From the NCBI GenBank assembly GCA_018343915.1, contig JABRWF010000006.1, positions 1,736,001-1,800,000 on the forward strand: a DNA stretch of 64,000 nucleotides. Direction: 5' to 3'. Origin of the DNA: Agroathelia rolfsii (taxonomy: Eukaryota > Basidiomycota > Agaricomycetes > Amylocorticiales > Amylocorticiaceae). Below the pieces are notes generated by a model. It was not told the DNA's origin. It searched no databases and was given only the letters and a program-made list of their open reading frames with translations. A program made the position numbers and the translations under genes. Below are positions 52,473 through 62,655 of this stretch, in pieces. Each line of letters begins with the position of its first letter. The first letter of the stretch is position 1.

Positions 52473-52975
52473 GGTGTTCGGTTTCGCATCAATATCAAGG
52501 TCTTGCTCGTATCTAGTGGCGAAGTGCATCAGTCGATGACCATCAGGTAAAGAAAAACGAATAAAGATGGCTTGGCCACGGGAAATGAGGCCAAGGCCCA
52601 GTAAAACTCATCCTAGGCTATTATTTAAAGCTGTACTAGCTTCTATTCAGCTAGAATATTCTTTTGGATGGAGAGAAGTCCTGCGTGATTTGGGGTGGTG
52701 GCTATAAAACAGTCTTGAGAAGGAAACCGGTGTTGGACGCTGAACCGATAAGAATGGCACATTACCATGCATGACTTGTTTCTCCGTCTTCCGTTTGCTT
52801 CGGGTCGGGGAGGATGGAGTACCATAGGCCAAGACTTTTTGATTTCTGGGTTATAGAAACACCATTCTTCATTTCATTCATGATAGAACCCTATTTCTAA
52901 CTCGCCAACGCCGCTGAGTACAGCTCGGACCAGAACTGCCAGTATCCATTGAATATAGGACACAGTGAGTCAATG

Positions 52976-52982
52976 AACTAAC
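52976..52982. promoter_or_regulatory. TGAGTCA site upstream of kynureninase
   Basis: About 550 bp before the kynureninase start codon. A Gcn4/AP-1-type motif match; function is inferred. Confidence 0.3.
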
Positions 52983-53533
52983 AGTCCCATATCAACTCGC
53001 ATTCAATATGGATTTATGCATGACGTGATAGTGTTTAAACAGCAGCGAACTCATGTCCGAGTTCAAAGCCAGCTTCACTACGAACTTGAAGGGGTAGTAA
53101 TAACGACGTTCAGTAGCTTCAGCTCGATGATTTGCTTGTGGAGTTGAAAGAGTGGAGTTGAATCGTGCATCAAAGTCCCGAAAATTGCTGGACCGAATAA
53201 GCCCTTGAGAGAGAAATATCTGGATTGTCCTATGTTTTCCTATTGTTGATTCACAGGGAGGGCGTCTTTGGCTCTCAGGCAGCCTGTTTAGTTTAGGTAC
53301 GGAATCAACTTGAATATTAACATTCTGCCAAAAGCATTCAAGTTCAGCTAAAGCGCTCCGATCGATCCCCCGGCGACGACTTACCTAAAAGATGAAAGAA
53401 CTCGGCTTAACATTCACAGGGAAATTCACAGTGAATCAAATCAGACATACTCACAACATCTAACTCTCACAGCAGTAGCCTCCGTACTCTTATAAAGACC
53501 ACTCTGCACATTTGAAGGCCATCGCGCAAGATC

Positions 53534-55347
53534 ATGGCAACTGTAAAAGACAGTTTTGAGGGCTTTGGACCCATGAGACATGAATTCATTCTTCCCACTA
53601 ATAAGTCTGTTGGCGCAACACGTGCATTAGGTCAGCATTCCTACTGTAGTGTTTTCTTTTTCATCTCTGATTTAGCATCTTCGAGTTTATCAGAGCTAAC
53701 TATTTTTGATCATACAGGAGAAGAAACATGTACATACTTGTGCGGTAATTCACTTGGTCCCTTGTCTAAGAGGGCGGCGACGCTTGTACAAGAGGAACTT
53801 ACTGCCTGGGGTACTAAGTGAGTAAGCCAAGCATCGTGCATCGTAGAAAGGTCCATTCAAATCCTTAGGGTGTTCTCAGAGCTGTTGAGGGTCATTTCGA
53901 TCATCCTTATGGTAGAGAGTGGATGAATATTACGGACCACGTCAACCCCATCCTGGCTGAGCTCGTTGGTCATTATCTCTTCCATCTCAATTCCTTCTTG
54001 TGATGTCGATCCTGACCATGTTCATTTACTTGCGAAAACAGGGGCTCTGGAAAATGAGGTTGCCTGCATGAGCACACTAACAACGAACCTCCATCTCATG
54101 ATGAACACGTTTTACAAACCTACAAAAGAACGATACAAGATTCTATGCGAGGCGCATGCTTTTCCTTCCGATCAGGTATGATTTCATCTGTTTCTTCCAT
54201 CATACATCCAAAATAGGTGATTGACTACGATCATAATGTCTGATACGCCCAGTATGCATTTGCCTCACAATCCAGCTTACACGGCTTCGATCCCGCCGAT
54301 GCCGTTCTAGAGCTTTCACCGCGTGAGGGTGAATTTATCTTGCGTGAGGAAGATATCCTCCAGGTAATAGCCACACAAGGTCAATCCATCGCGCTTGTTA
54401 TCTTTTCCGGAGTCCAGTACTACACCGGGCAACTCTTTCCTATCAAAAAGATCACAGAGGCTGCGCGCTCTCAGGTACATTTTATTTTCCTATTGCAATA
54501 TTGCCCAAAGGGTCAAACTAATTCACCGCATGTATGGTGTGTGTTTTGATAATTTATTTCTTCTCTGCTTCTAGGGCTGTGTATGCGGCTGGGATCTTGC
54601 ACATGCTATTGGAAACGTGCCATTGTCATTGCACGATTGGGATGTCGATTTTGCAGTATGGTGTTCCTACAAGTATCTCAACTCCGGGCCGGGCGGTATT
54701 GCTGGCCTGTTTATCCATGAACGCTGGCATGCCTCGAAAACGCCTCAGTATGCTTATTATCCTATCAATCTTGTCGCATTTACTCATAGCACTAATCTAA
54801 TTCTCTCTACCTTTCTTTCTTCTTGCTCAGGTATGCCGGCTGGTGGGGACACGATCCGGCCACGCGTTTCCAAATGCCTCCCACATTCTTGCCCATCCCT
54901 GGTGCGCAAGGTTTTCAGCAGTCAAATCCACATGTATTGGCTATTGCTTCCTTGCTGGGCTCGCTGCAGATCTTCAAGGAGGCAGGCCTACTCCCTCGCC
55001 TTCGCCCGCTCTCCATTCAACTCACAGGCTACCTTGAGGCGCGGCTCAAGGCGTTGAAACACTTCGTCCCCGTGGAAGAGAGCATGAATGCGGGTGATAA
55101 ATACGGATTTACAATTATTACCCCGGCAGATCCAGAGGCGAGAGGTGTCCAGTTGTCGCTCGTCTTTCTTCCTATCGGATCCGGAGCCATGATGAAAGTA
55201 TTCGATGGTTTGAAGTCGTATGGTGTTATTGGTGATGAAAGGAAGCCGGACGTTATCCGGCTGGCACCTGCACCGCTGTTCAGCACCAAACAAGACTGTG
55301 ATCGGGCAGCCGAGGTTTTGGAAAAGGTTTTAGATGCGCTTGTCTAA
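53534..55347 (+). CDS. BNA5: Kynureninase
   Basis: PLP enzyme cleaving 3-hydroxykynurenine (or kynurenine) to 3-hydroxyanthranilate (or anthranilate) and alanine, in the cytosol. Exons: 53534-53630, 53718-53817, 53880-53968, 54042-54175, 54253-54474, 54575-54747, 54831-55347, 443 residues, typical length. Motifs in order: [69 protein letters not shown] (cofactor Asp221), the PLP lysine K247 in [13 protein letters not shown], and [11 protein letters not shown]. Convergent with the formamidase, with 111 bp between the stops, and divergent from KMO: three consecutive pathway genes. Confidence 0.96.
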
Positions 55348-55458
55348 CACGTTAAGAAAGAAGTCTTAGAGTAATATCTTATTATGTATTTGTTCTTGGA
55401 CTACTGAAAGAAAATTTATTCTGGTCACTACTATTGATTGCCATTGTTATACCTCCTC

Positions 55459-56388
55459 TCATTGTTCTTCACCGCGTTTGATCCATCTTCCAAAAATATC
55501 AACGTATTTTTCAGTATGGAGGATGTCGTTATGGTCATCCTTTAACTCGTCGAAGCTCTTTTCGATTTTGTCAGAATCAAAAAGCTCGTTTAGGCGCGCA
55601 TATATGATGGTACTCTGCTCCTCATTCACGAGCGAGTCGCCGGTCGAGTGGACGACAAGCCAGCGCACATGATCCGTGTTGATTTCTCCGGATCGCTTGG
55701 GCCAGGTATACGGGCTTGCATCCACGTAAGACGTGCGATCGCCGAAAGGATCCTGAAATACCCAACTCTTCACGTCGCGCTCTGGAAATGCACGGATAAG
55801 TGCGTCGATATCGTAGAGACCCTCGCTCATTCCTACGCCTTTGATCGCACGCACAAGCGCGGGGGAGGGTGTCAACGAGGGCCATGCAGAAGTAGTATCG
55901 AGGAGGATAGAAAGCAACATATGTGCGGTACAACTGTGCGTCAGGACGTAGATACGTTCCGGATCGTACAGCGGCGTTGTACGATCATAGCCCTCTGGGC
56001 CGGACCAGGTACGAGTGAATTCGAGGAACTGCAGGAGGTCTTCAGCATGCTCTGGATGCTTAAGCATGTAGTTCGGGCTCGCTGTATCCTGGGATGTGAG
56101 GCGGTAGTTGGGCAGTGCGACAGCATAGCCCGTGTATGCACTCAAACGTCTGCCAAGCAGAGCGTATTCAGCCTTGTCCTCCCTGGCAAGTTTTCGTCAA
56201 TTATCTTTGGGTAACGTGAAGTAAAGCAAAATGTATTACGAGCGCCATGCTCCTCCATGCACAAACACAACCAAGGGTGAGGCAGTAGTATTTGCATTTG
56301 CTTCATCTTGAACGTAGAAGTCAAAAGATCTTGAGTTGATTGGGTTGCTTCCTTTGTCATACGAAACGTTGAGGAATTCAGAAGGCAT
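55459..56388 (-). CDS. BNA7: Kynurenine formamidase-like alpha/beta hydrolase
   Basis: Predicted to hydrolyse N-formylkynurenine to kynurenine and formate, the step before KMO. Two exons (descending): 56388-56240 and 56182-55459, 290 residues. The oxyanion motif HGGAW is at 44-48 and the nucleophile elbow LTHSCTAHM puts Ser133 at the active site. The third-Asp and His candidates are in HSTGDSLVNEEQS and DDHNDILH. SYDKGSNP near the N-terminus is usual for this family. The elbow has Thr where most relatives have Gly before HSC, which is odd but the residues are otherwise in place. The fold alone would allow other esterases; being next to KMO and kynureninase makes the formamidase role likely. 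Confidence 0.85.
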
Positions 56389-56812
56389 TTTGATGGCGTT
56401 GATCGCGCAATATGTGGTATGCAGGGCTTGTCAGAAGGATTGGTCTTCGAGGGATGATTATATGCTAGCTGGAGTTGATAACAACAGGGACCGAGACAAG
56501 ACCTAGCCTGAGTAAGCCAGCTCTGAGTCAATAAGATGCTTGTATGCTAGATTACTAATGTATTTATGTGTTGGGGGCACTCAGACTAAAGTTATCAATC
56601 GCCGGTGTGAACCAAAAGGAATGCAAGTACGAGTACGATTGTTGATTTCCCCTTTTGGGTCGTAAGACTAGGGAGTCTGCATCCTTTGTCAGCCAAGTCT
56701 CGCGTACCTTGCGTGGTGCTATATATATATATAGTAAGATTACTAAATGCCCCAACGAGAAGAGGCAACTTGACTAAAAGGTGTTAATCCATTATATATA
56801 CACTACATGTAC
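56389..56812. other. Upstream region of the formamidase gene
   Basis: 424 bp between the formamidase start and the foldback element. It holds TGAGTCA at 56524-56530 and a TA microsatellite at about 56719-56735. No gene seen. Confidence 0.5.
56524..56530. promoter_or_regulatory. TGAGTCA site upstream of the formamidase gene
   Basis: 136 bp before the start codon of the kynurenine formamidase-like gene. Same core as the sites near kynureninase and ASN1. Motif match only. Confidence 0.35.
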
Positions 56813-57122
56813 TACATTCACTGCGCAAAAAAAAAAAAGTCCGATTGAGGTGGTTTCACGGCTACATCTCCTTCCTCACAACATTTTCAGCCCAAACAAA
56901 GTATACCATGTTATAGTAGACCCCTGATAACCCCATGTACATACCCAAAATATTTTCTTACATCAAATAAACAATGTGTGAGCGAGTACACAAACACCCT
57001 CCTCAAGACTTATCTCTACAATTATTTGCTCTGGGGGAAAATAAGTTACATTCTAGAAAACTACATGAAATACATATTATTATCTGATTCTGTCTTGTAT
57101 GAAAAGACTATGTGGTTGTTGA
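56813..57122 (+). repeat. Left inverted arm of the foldback element
   Basis: Pairs with 57230-57539 in inverted orientation. The first mismatch away from the poly-A run is near the inner end (ACTATGTGG against ACTAAGTGG). Confidence 0.9.
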
Positions 57123-57229
57123 TATATAAACCAGGTGAACCGGGGCAAAAGTGTCTAACTCCGTGCTAAAAGCACAATATACTTCCGTAAAGTTAACAAA
57201 ACCTCTAACCACCTCACTTTTAATAGCAT

Positions 57230-57539
57230 TCCTCAACAGCCACTTAGTCTTTTCATACAAGACAGAATCAGATAATAATATGTATTTCATGTAGTTTTCT
57301 AGAATGTAACTTATTTTCCCCCAGAGCAAATAATTGTAGAGATAAGTCTTGAGGAGGGTGTTTGTGTACTCGCTCACACATTGTTTATTTGATGTAAGAA
57401 AATATTTTGGGTATGTACATGGGGTTATCAGGGGTCTACTATAACATGGTATACTTTGTTTGGGCTGAAAATGTTGTGAGGAAGGAGATGTAGCCGTGAA
57501 ACCACCTCAATCGGACTTTTTTTTTGCGCAGTGAATGTA
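57230..57539 (-). repeat. Right inverted arm of the foldback element
   Basis: Inverted copy of 56813-57122. The T run near its tip is 3 bp shorter than the A run in the left arm. Confidence 0.9.
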
Positions 57540-57592
57540 TCGTACCACATCGGATCAAATACATTCAAGTTCGCAGTATATCTCATGTGCAA

Positions 57593-57805
57593 ATGACGAT
57601 CGATAATTTCTTCCTCCAAACAGTGATAATTACCAGTGTGCTTGCCAGAACAGTGGCTATGCCAGACTACTCCAAGCCTCTCTTCAAGCCAGCAGTGCTA
57701 AGAGCAGTGCCAGGCTGTCCCTACTACTGCGGATCGCCCTGTCAAGTGGTCATCTCAGTTTCAGGCTATCCAAACTACTCTCTCAATAGTTGTGGGCTCA
57801 GATAA
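57593..57805 (+). CDS. Possible small secreted Cys-containing protein
   Basis: A single-exon frame of 70 codons beginning MTIDNFFLQTVIITSVLART, which could be a signal peptide with cleavage near residue 22 (TVA). The mature part contains four cysteines (GCPYYCGSPC, NSCGLR) and several Tyr/Pro. It starts only 54 bp from the right tip of the foldback element. The length, signal-like N-terminus and Cys content fit small secreted proteins of mushrooms, but nothing proves it is expressed and the hydrophobic segment is weak. Confidence 0.35.
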   Translation: MTIDNFFLQTVIITSVLARTVAMPDYSKPLFKPAVLRAVPGCPYYCGSPCQVVISVSGYPNYSLNSCGLR

Positions 57806-58302
57806 CTTCAACTTTCCCAACCTTCGATTGGTTGTCCCCATAATAATAAGATGAAAGCAAAGGAGAACAGAGCCGACGGATCTACCTGCATGCAATGGTC
57901 TCAGGCGGCGGAGTGGAAGAAGAAATCCTCGGATGTCTGACCGCTTACTGTCGCTTCCGACTTCCCGGTTCACTCGTTCAGGTTTGAAACTGAAAGCCGT
58001 ACAAGCCTATGTCACTAAGTGTATAGTCCATTATACAAAATACTTTACTGGATCATCGCTTTGGGCCGCCGAGGCTCGCACTGGTGACGCAATTCCGAAT
58101 CCGTGATCCAAGCCAGACTCCGCTGACTCCGTTGTGCTCACATCCCTGACGTCATCATCTATGAGGCACCATTTCCGTCGGCCCATAAAAGCGGACAGGT
58201 GCCCGTCGACTGCGGGAAAACACACGCACTCCTTGCTTTTCGACTTACAACTCCCACCACTTCTCTTGCCCAGTCAAATAATAAAACTTTACCTCTGAAA
58301 CA
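57806..58302. other. PMP3 promoter region
   Basis: 497 bp. Contains TGACGTCA at 58147-58154, a TATA-like ATAAAA at 58185-58190 and a CT-rich leader before the PMP3 start. No gene seen. Confidence 0.6.
58147..58154. promoter_or_regulatory. TGACGTCA (CRE/ATF-type) site upstream of PMP3
   Basis: A perfect palindromic CRE, 149 bp before the PMP3 start codon and 38 bp before a TATA-like box. ATF/CREB-type bZIP factors bind this site in fungal stress responses, which fits PMP3 as a membrane stress protein. Function is inferred. Confidence 0.4.
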
Positions 58303-58772
58303 ATGGCTCTCACCGGCAGTGACATCATTAAGGTATATTATGCGTTTTGAAATCATGTTTGATTACTGGCGCTAACTTCTAGTATTTGTTACGTCCTTCC
58401 TTGTAGATCATGTTCGTCCCTTTTTCGTTGCTCTGATGTTCCCAAGACGTTCCTTGGGCCCAACCGTTCATCCTAGCTGAACTTTGTTTTGTTCTACCAG
58501 CTTCGCCATCTTCATCCCTCCCGTTGGTGTTTTCCTTGAGCGAGGATGCGGCGCTGACTTCGTGAGTTTTCCTCATTCCTCGTCCACATGTGCACAAATG
58601 TGAAGGGCTGAACTGTTCCCCCTTCTATAGCTTATCAACATTTGTTTGACCATCTTGGGTTACTTCCCTGGAATCATCCACGGTATATGCGACCCTCCTT
58701 TCCATCATCGCGTGATCATGTTCAGCTGACATTGGCCACCTTCTAGCCCTGTATATTATCCTTAAATACTAG
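58303..58772 (+). CDS. PMP3: Plasma membrane proteolipid 3
   Basis: Very small hydrophobic membrane protein of the UPF0057 family, which affects membrane potential and salt tolerance in yeast. Exons: 58303-58332, 58407-58411 (5 nt), 58501-58561, 58631-58682, 58747-58772, 57 residues. The protein has two membrane helices: KIIFAIFIPPVGVFLERGCG, then ADFLINICLTILGYFPGIIH and ALYIILKY. The PPVGVFLERG and LTILGYFPG motifs and the length are standard for the family. The 5-nt exon is needed to place Ile-Ile before FAIF in the right frame. No single longer intron between flanking GT and AG gives an open frame. Confidence 0.92.
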
Positions 58773-59074
58773 ACACACACTGCGTAGCATGATCGGCTAT
58801 GAAGATATGATGACCAATGGGCAATGACCATCAATGTCCTTCTTACATGTGTATCCTTATCTTATACCCTTTCTTTTACTTCCTGTTTTATTACGACGTA
58901 ATCCTGCCTTGTTGTAATCGCATTTTATTTATCGTCTATGAAATCAATTGAGTAAAAGAAGAAGAAGAAGAATACAGTGGTTCGTGATCGAAAGAAAAGG
59001 CTGCAATAGGATATCAATGAATAGTAAATGCGTAGTACATTGTTTACAATCGTATTCCGTAGGCAGGCACTCGC
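58773..59074. other. Intergenic between convergent PMP3 and GCD6
   Basis: 302 bp of 3' sequence with a short GAA repeat near 58957-58970. Nothing else seen. Confidence 0.55.
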
Positions 59075-62000
59075 TTATGCATCGTCATTTGTATGCACAG
59101 AAGACGGCATTGTCGATGGAGTGGATGGTGTTGCTGTCAAAGAGGGCGAGGCAACAGCAGCGGCGGGCTGTTTCTCTGCCAAAGATGGAGGAACAGGAAT
59201 CGGAATCGGCGCTGTCTGTACCTCCGACGCATAAGTGACGGTCGACAGGAGCGAGTGCGCTCGAGGAGCCGGAGAAGCGTGAGCAGACGATGCAGGGACA
59301 GAAGAAAAATCATCATCACTAGCATTGTCTTCCTCACTCGTAGTAACCTCTGAGCGCTGCGTCGCTGGCGAAACAGGAGTCGAAGTCATCGTCTTAGTCA
59401 CCTGAGGCCTCCTTTCGACAACAGAGAGCGATGTAGCACCAGGGGCGGGAGGGATGATCGTGCTGGCCAAATGATCATCATCCACAACACTAGGCGTCGC
59501 AGAAGTGAAGTTCTCGCCCCCGTCTTCCGAAGAGCTCTTCTCGCCGTCCTCATCACTCGCAGGTTTGATTAATTGAACGGGCCGAGCAGGTCCCGCCTGG
59601 TTTTTGTGTGACGATACCATAGGAGTAGACTTTCCCACTTCCTCTTCACTGCTGCCTTCTTCGTCACTACTCGACTCAGCCTTGGCCGCAGACGACGCCC
59701 CCTTCTTTGTATCTTCGTCAGAGTCGTCATCTTCATCGCTATCTTCATCCTCGTCGCTACTTTCTTGCTCGTCGAACTGCTCTATCATGCGCTTACCGAC
59801 CTGCCAGCACTTCTTGATATCATCTAAGCGCGGTCCAGGTTCCAGTCCAACGCCCCTGGATGAAGGCATTTTATGCCACTTGCGAATATCATCCTCTTCC
59901 ACAACATCCTCTTGATAGAGCGCAGCAAGAACTTGTCCAAATAGAGGGTTTCGATCCGATCCAGCTGATTGCGTCTATAATGAAGAAAACCTAGTCAGAT
60001 CCATGGTCATATCGACCGCAACAAGATGAATGTCAACCCGTGTATATGCCCTTACCTGTAAGATAGAAATCGTCTCGACCGCATCTATACCTCCAATTTG
60101 ATTGATGAGCATTCCCCACCGTCCAATGACACGGGCAATTTCCCTTCTCTGTTCCAGAGCTCCTTCGACGATTGGGATCTGATGCAAAATCGAACCAATA
60201 ACGGCCTCCTTGACGCGCTCAAGCGGTACATTGCTCGCCATGCGTAGTGTCTTGAGCTCCACGGCGGCGTTGTCAACCGAGTGGCCCTCGGCAAAGGCAC
60301 GTGCCAGCGAGGCTTTGACTTCGCTCCGGAACTCTGCCTCAGCAGCTGCATCTGCACTCTCAACAAGGTCAGGAATAGCCGTCGTGGGCAGGGAAGTAGC
60401 GGAGGAGGAAGCATTGATGAATGCTGAGGCGTCCGAGTCGTCGTCCGATGAGTCGCCGTCTTCTGATTCGGTGACCGAGCCCACATCAGAGAGTTCCAAG
60501 TCGGAGCATTCGTCGCCTATACAAAAACGTTAAGAAGAAGGAAAAAAAAACCTTTATCCGAGAGTGGGAAAAGAACCAACCGAGACGCATGAGCCTGAAA
60601 TTGTTAAAGCCTTCTCCATCTTCTTCGTCTGAGTTGCCTTCATCCTCATCTGGGCCTTTTTGTGGCCATACGATGGCATTTGAATCTTTCCCAAGAACAG
60701 CGGACATATTTTCGTGATCTAACATGTGATAATGTCAGCCTCTCTTGTGATTATTATCATCCCCCGGGAACCAGAGTAGCAAAGGAAAATCATACCAAAC
60801 TCGAAATCCTCCAATTCCGAATCCATTTCTTCCTCATCTTCTTCGGTATCTTCTCCCCTTGCTTCGGCCTTTGAAGAATTCCCTTGTCCAGGAGCAATGG
60901 ACACTCTGTCGTATGGTGACAGTTTTGCCCCCGATCCAAGTATGACACCATCAGCGATGAGACACCCCTTTGCAAGAGTGCTCTTGTCTCCCACACGCAC
61001 GCCCGCGCCGACAATGCTCTGGTCAATGACAGAGCCAGCTCCGATCATCGTGCCATCGAAGATGTACGAGTTGCGCACGATGGCGCCCGAGGCGATGATG
61101 CATCGCTGGCCGACGACAGAGGAAATGACTTGCGCCCTGTCATATATTTGGGTGTATGACCCAATGAGGGTGTTGTTTCCGATCTTGCATGTGCTGGGGT
61201 AGTGCGCATCGTCAATAAGCAAATACATGATAAAAGAGCGTATGTTTACCGTGATAGTATAACACTATCGCGCGCAATATACTTGTTTCCTCGAAGATGC
61301 TCGTAAGAGTGTCCACTAGGGTGATTATCATCCGGTACAAGTGGGAACGTCCAGCGCGAGATGATATCCTTACTGCGTAAAAAAAAAAAAAAAATCAGTC
61401 GTGTTGTATGCGTAAAACGACAAGCTCAATCGTACCTGACTGATGCGTACGACTTTGTATCTTTCACACGCGCCGCATACCCTTCCTTGGCAACATAACA
61501 ATATACATTTTTCATAAGCAAATCAGACCTCAACACGCCATGCACAAAGTCCTTCCGAATATCCCCATAGTCAAAGTTATCCTGGAACAGTGAGGGAACC
61601 TATAACACGATAAAATGGGAATAAATGAATATTCAATCAACAAAGCGAACAGAGGGCCTATGGTGTCAATTGCATAATCTTCATGAACCCATGGGGAAAA
61701 TAAGCGACCTACTTCGACGGAGCAAACATCGATTTGGCAATCAATCAGATCATTCCGAATTTCCAGTTCAGGATGTTCCTCAAGGATCTCCCGTGGGATT
61801 TTGGCGTACTTTGTAGGTGGGTAGCCCACTACGGGTTCGTAGTGCAAGCATTCCGATGTCTCGGCGTCGAGCACAAAGACGGAAGACTCGGCTCTTGATC
61901 TAATTGCAGTATCCAAGGTAAAATGAACATTGGATAAATAAAAAAAAATAAAAATGGAGACAACAATAACACTAAGAAAGACACACCTCGTACGATGTCT

Positions 62001-62655
62001 ACTCCCACTCTCCTTAACCACCATCGTCATGATGACATCCTTGTTCATCTTCCTCCTCTCCTTGTGCACCCTCACAGCCTCGTCGATGCGGATGCTGCTC
62101 ACGAGATCGCCGCTGACGAGTACGAAATCAGATGTAATGATGCCATGTGTGTAAATATCCCGCATAGCATCGCCTGGCGAGTACGTCTCCTTGGCGGTCA
62201 CAATCGGCACGATTTTCAGGCCCAGAGATGGGTTCGACCATTTTGAGTTTCTACATGCAAAAGAAAAGAAAATGTTCAGGTTAGGAGCTGTAGCAGAGCA
62301 AAATAAATAGAAGTGATTATACAGACTTGATGGCTTCCTTGACGAGCTCGGAATAAGACCGACAGATGACAAAGATCTCTTGAACGCCGGCGAGTGCCAG
62401 ACTCTCAAATGTCCAATCTAATAATGGAGCATTACAGATAGGAAGTAGACACTATAGAGAGAAGAACGGAAAGCGATCGTCAAAACCAGACCCTGATGAT
62501 AGTTACAAATGTCGCAGTGCATTTACCCGCGGTCGACGAGATGTGAGCGGTGTAAATCGTTTGTTGAAGCTATCAGCTAGGATGACAGCCTGCAGCACCT
62601 CTTCATCCTCCCCAATCAGTGTCTCTTTAGCATTAGATGAAGACTTGGGTGCCAT
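59075..62655 (-). CDS. GCD6: Translation initiation factor eIF2B subunit epsilon
   Basis: Catalytic subunit of the guanine-nucleotide exchange factor for eIF2. Exons (descending): 62655-62527, 62451-62327, 62250-61987, 61899-61713, 61599-61436, 61372-61250, 61193-60796, 60718-60581, 60516-60056, 59974-59075, 962 residues in one frame. The N-terminal nucleotidyltransferase-like domain shows VLQAVILADSFNKRF, CLLPICNAPLLDWTFESL and DFVLVSGDLVSS. Hexapeptide repeats follow (CKIGNNTLIGSYTQIYDRA, IGAGSVIDQSIVGAGVRVG). The acidic linker contains FNNFRLMRLG. A C-terminal W2/HEAT region carries VIGRWGMLINQIGGIDAV and IKKCWQVGKRMIEQFDEQE. Beyond W2 the protein continues for about 200 acidic and Ser/Pro-rich residues, unlike yeast or human (about 710-720 residues). 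Confidence 0.94.
61379..61394. repeat. A16 homopolymer in a GCD6 intron
   Basis: Forms the polypyrimidine tract before the 3' splice site of intron 61373-61435 on the minus strand. Confidence 0.9.

Larger units (their letters stand above)
50891..53533. other. 2.6-kb region between divergent KMO and kynureninase genes
   Basis: No supported gene; frames are short with no splice-consistent extension. Two TGAGTCA sites (52466-52472 and 52976-52982) lie on the kynureninase side. The size is large for a shared promoter in this window, so a decayed gene or an unusual noncoding transcript is possible. Confidence 0.5.
56813..57539. mobile_element. Foldback/MITE-like element with about 310-bp inverted arms, TA-bounded
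   Basis: The left arm (56813 to about 57122) and right arm (about 57230 to 57539) are inverted copies. By eye they match base for base except for a poly-A/T run (12 against 9) near the tips and two substitutions at the inner ends. The tips read TACATTCACTGCGC, so the element is bounded by TA on each side, as Tc1/mariner-type elements are. The spacer is about 107 bp. Each arm encodes the same peptide start (MSEYTNTLLKTYLYNYLLWG), which shows the symmetry but is not evidence of a gene. No transposase is present, so it is non-autonomous. Near-identity of the arms suggests recent insertion or recent arm conversion. Confidence 0.9.

Noticed and set aside
55648..56214. Plus-strand 188-codon frame
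   Set aside because: Antisense to the formamidase exon, which has clear hydrolase motifs.
56978..57377. Peptide-encoding frames on both strands (MSEYTNTLLK...)
   Set aside because: Identical peptides on opposite strands are a by-product of the inverted repeat, not two genes.
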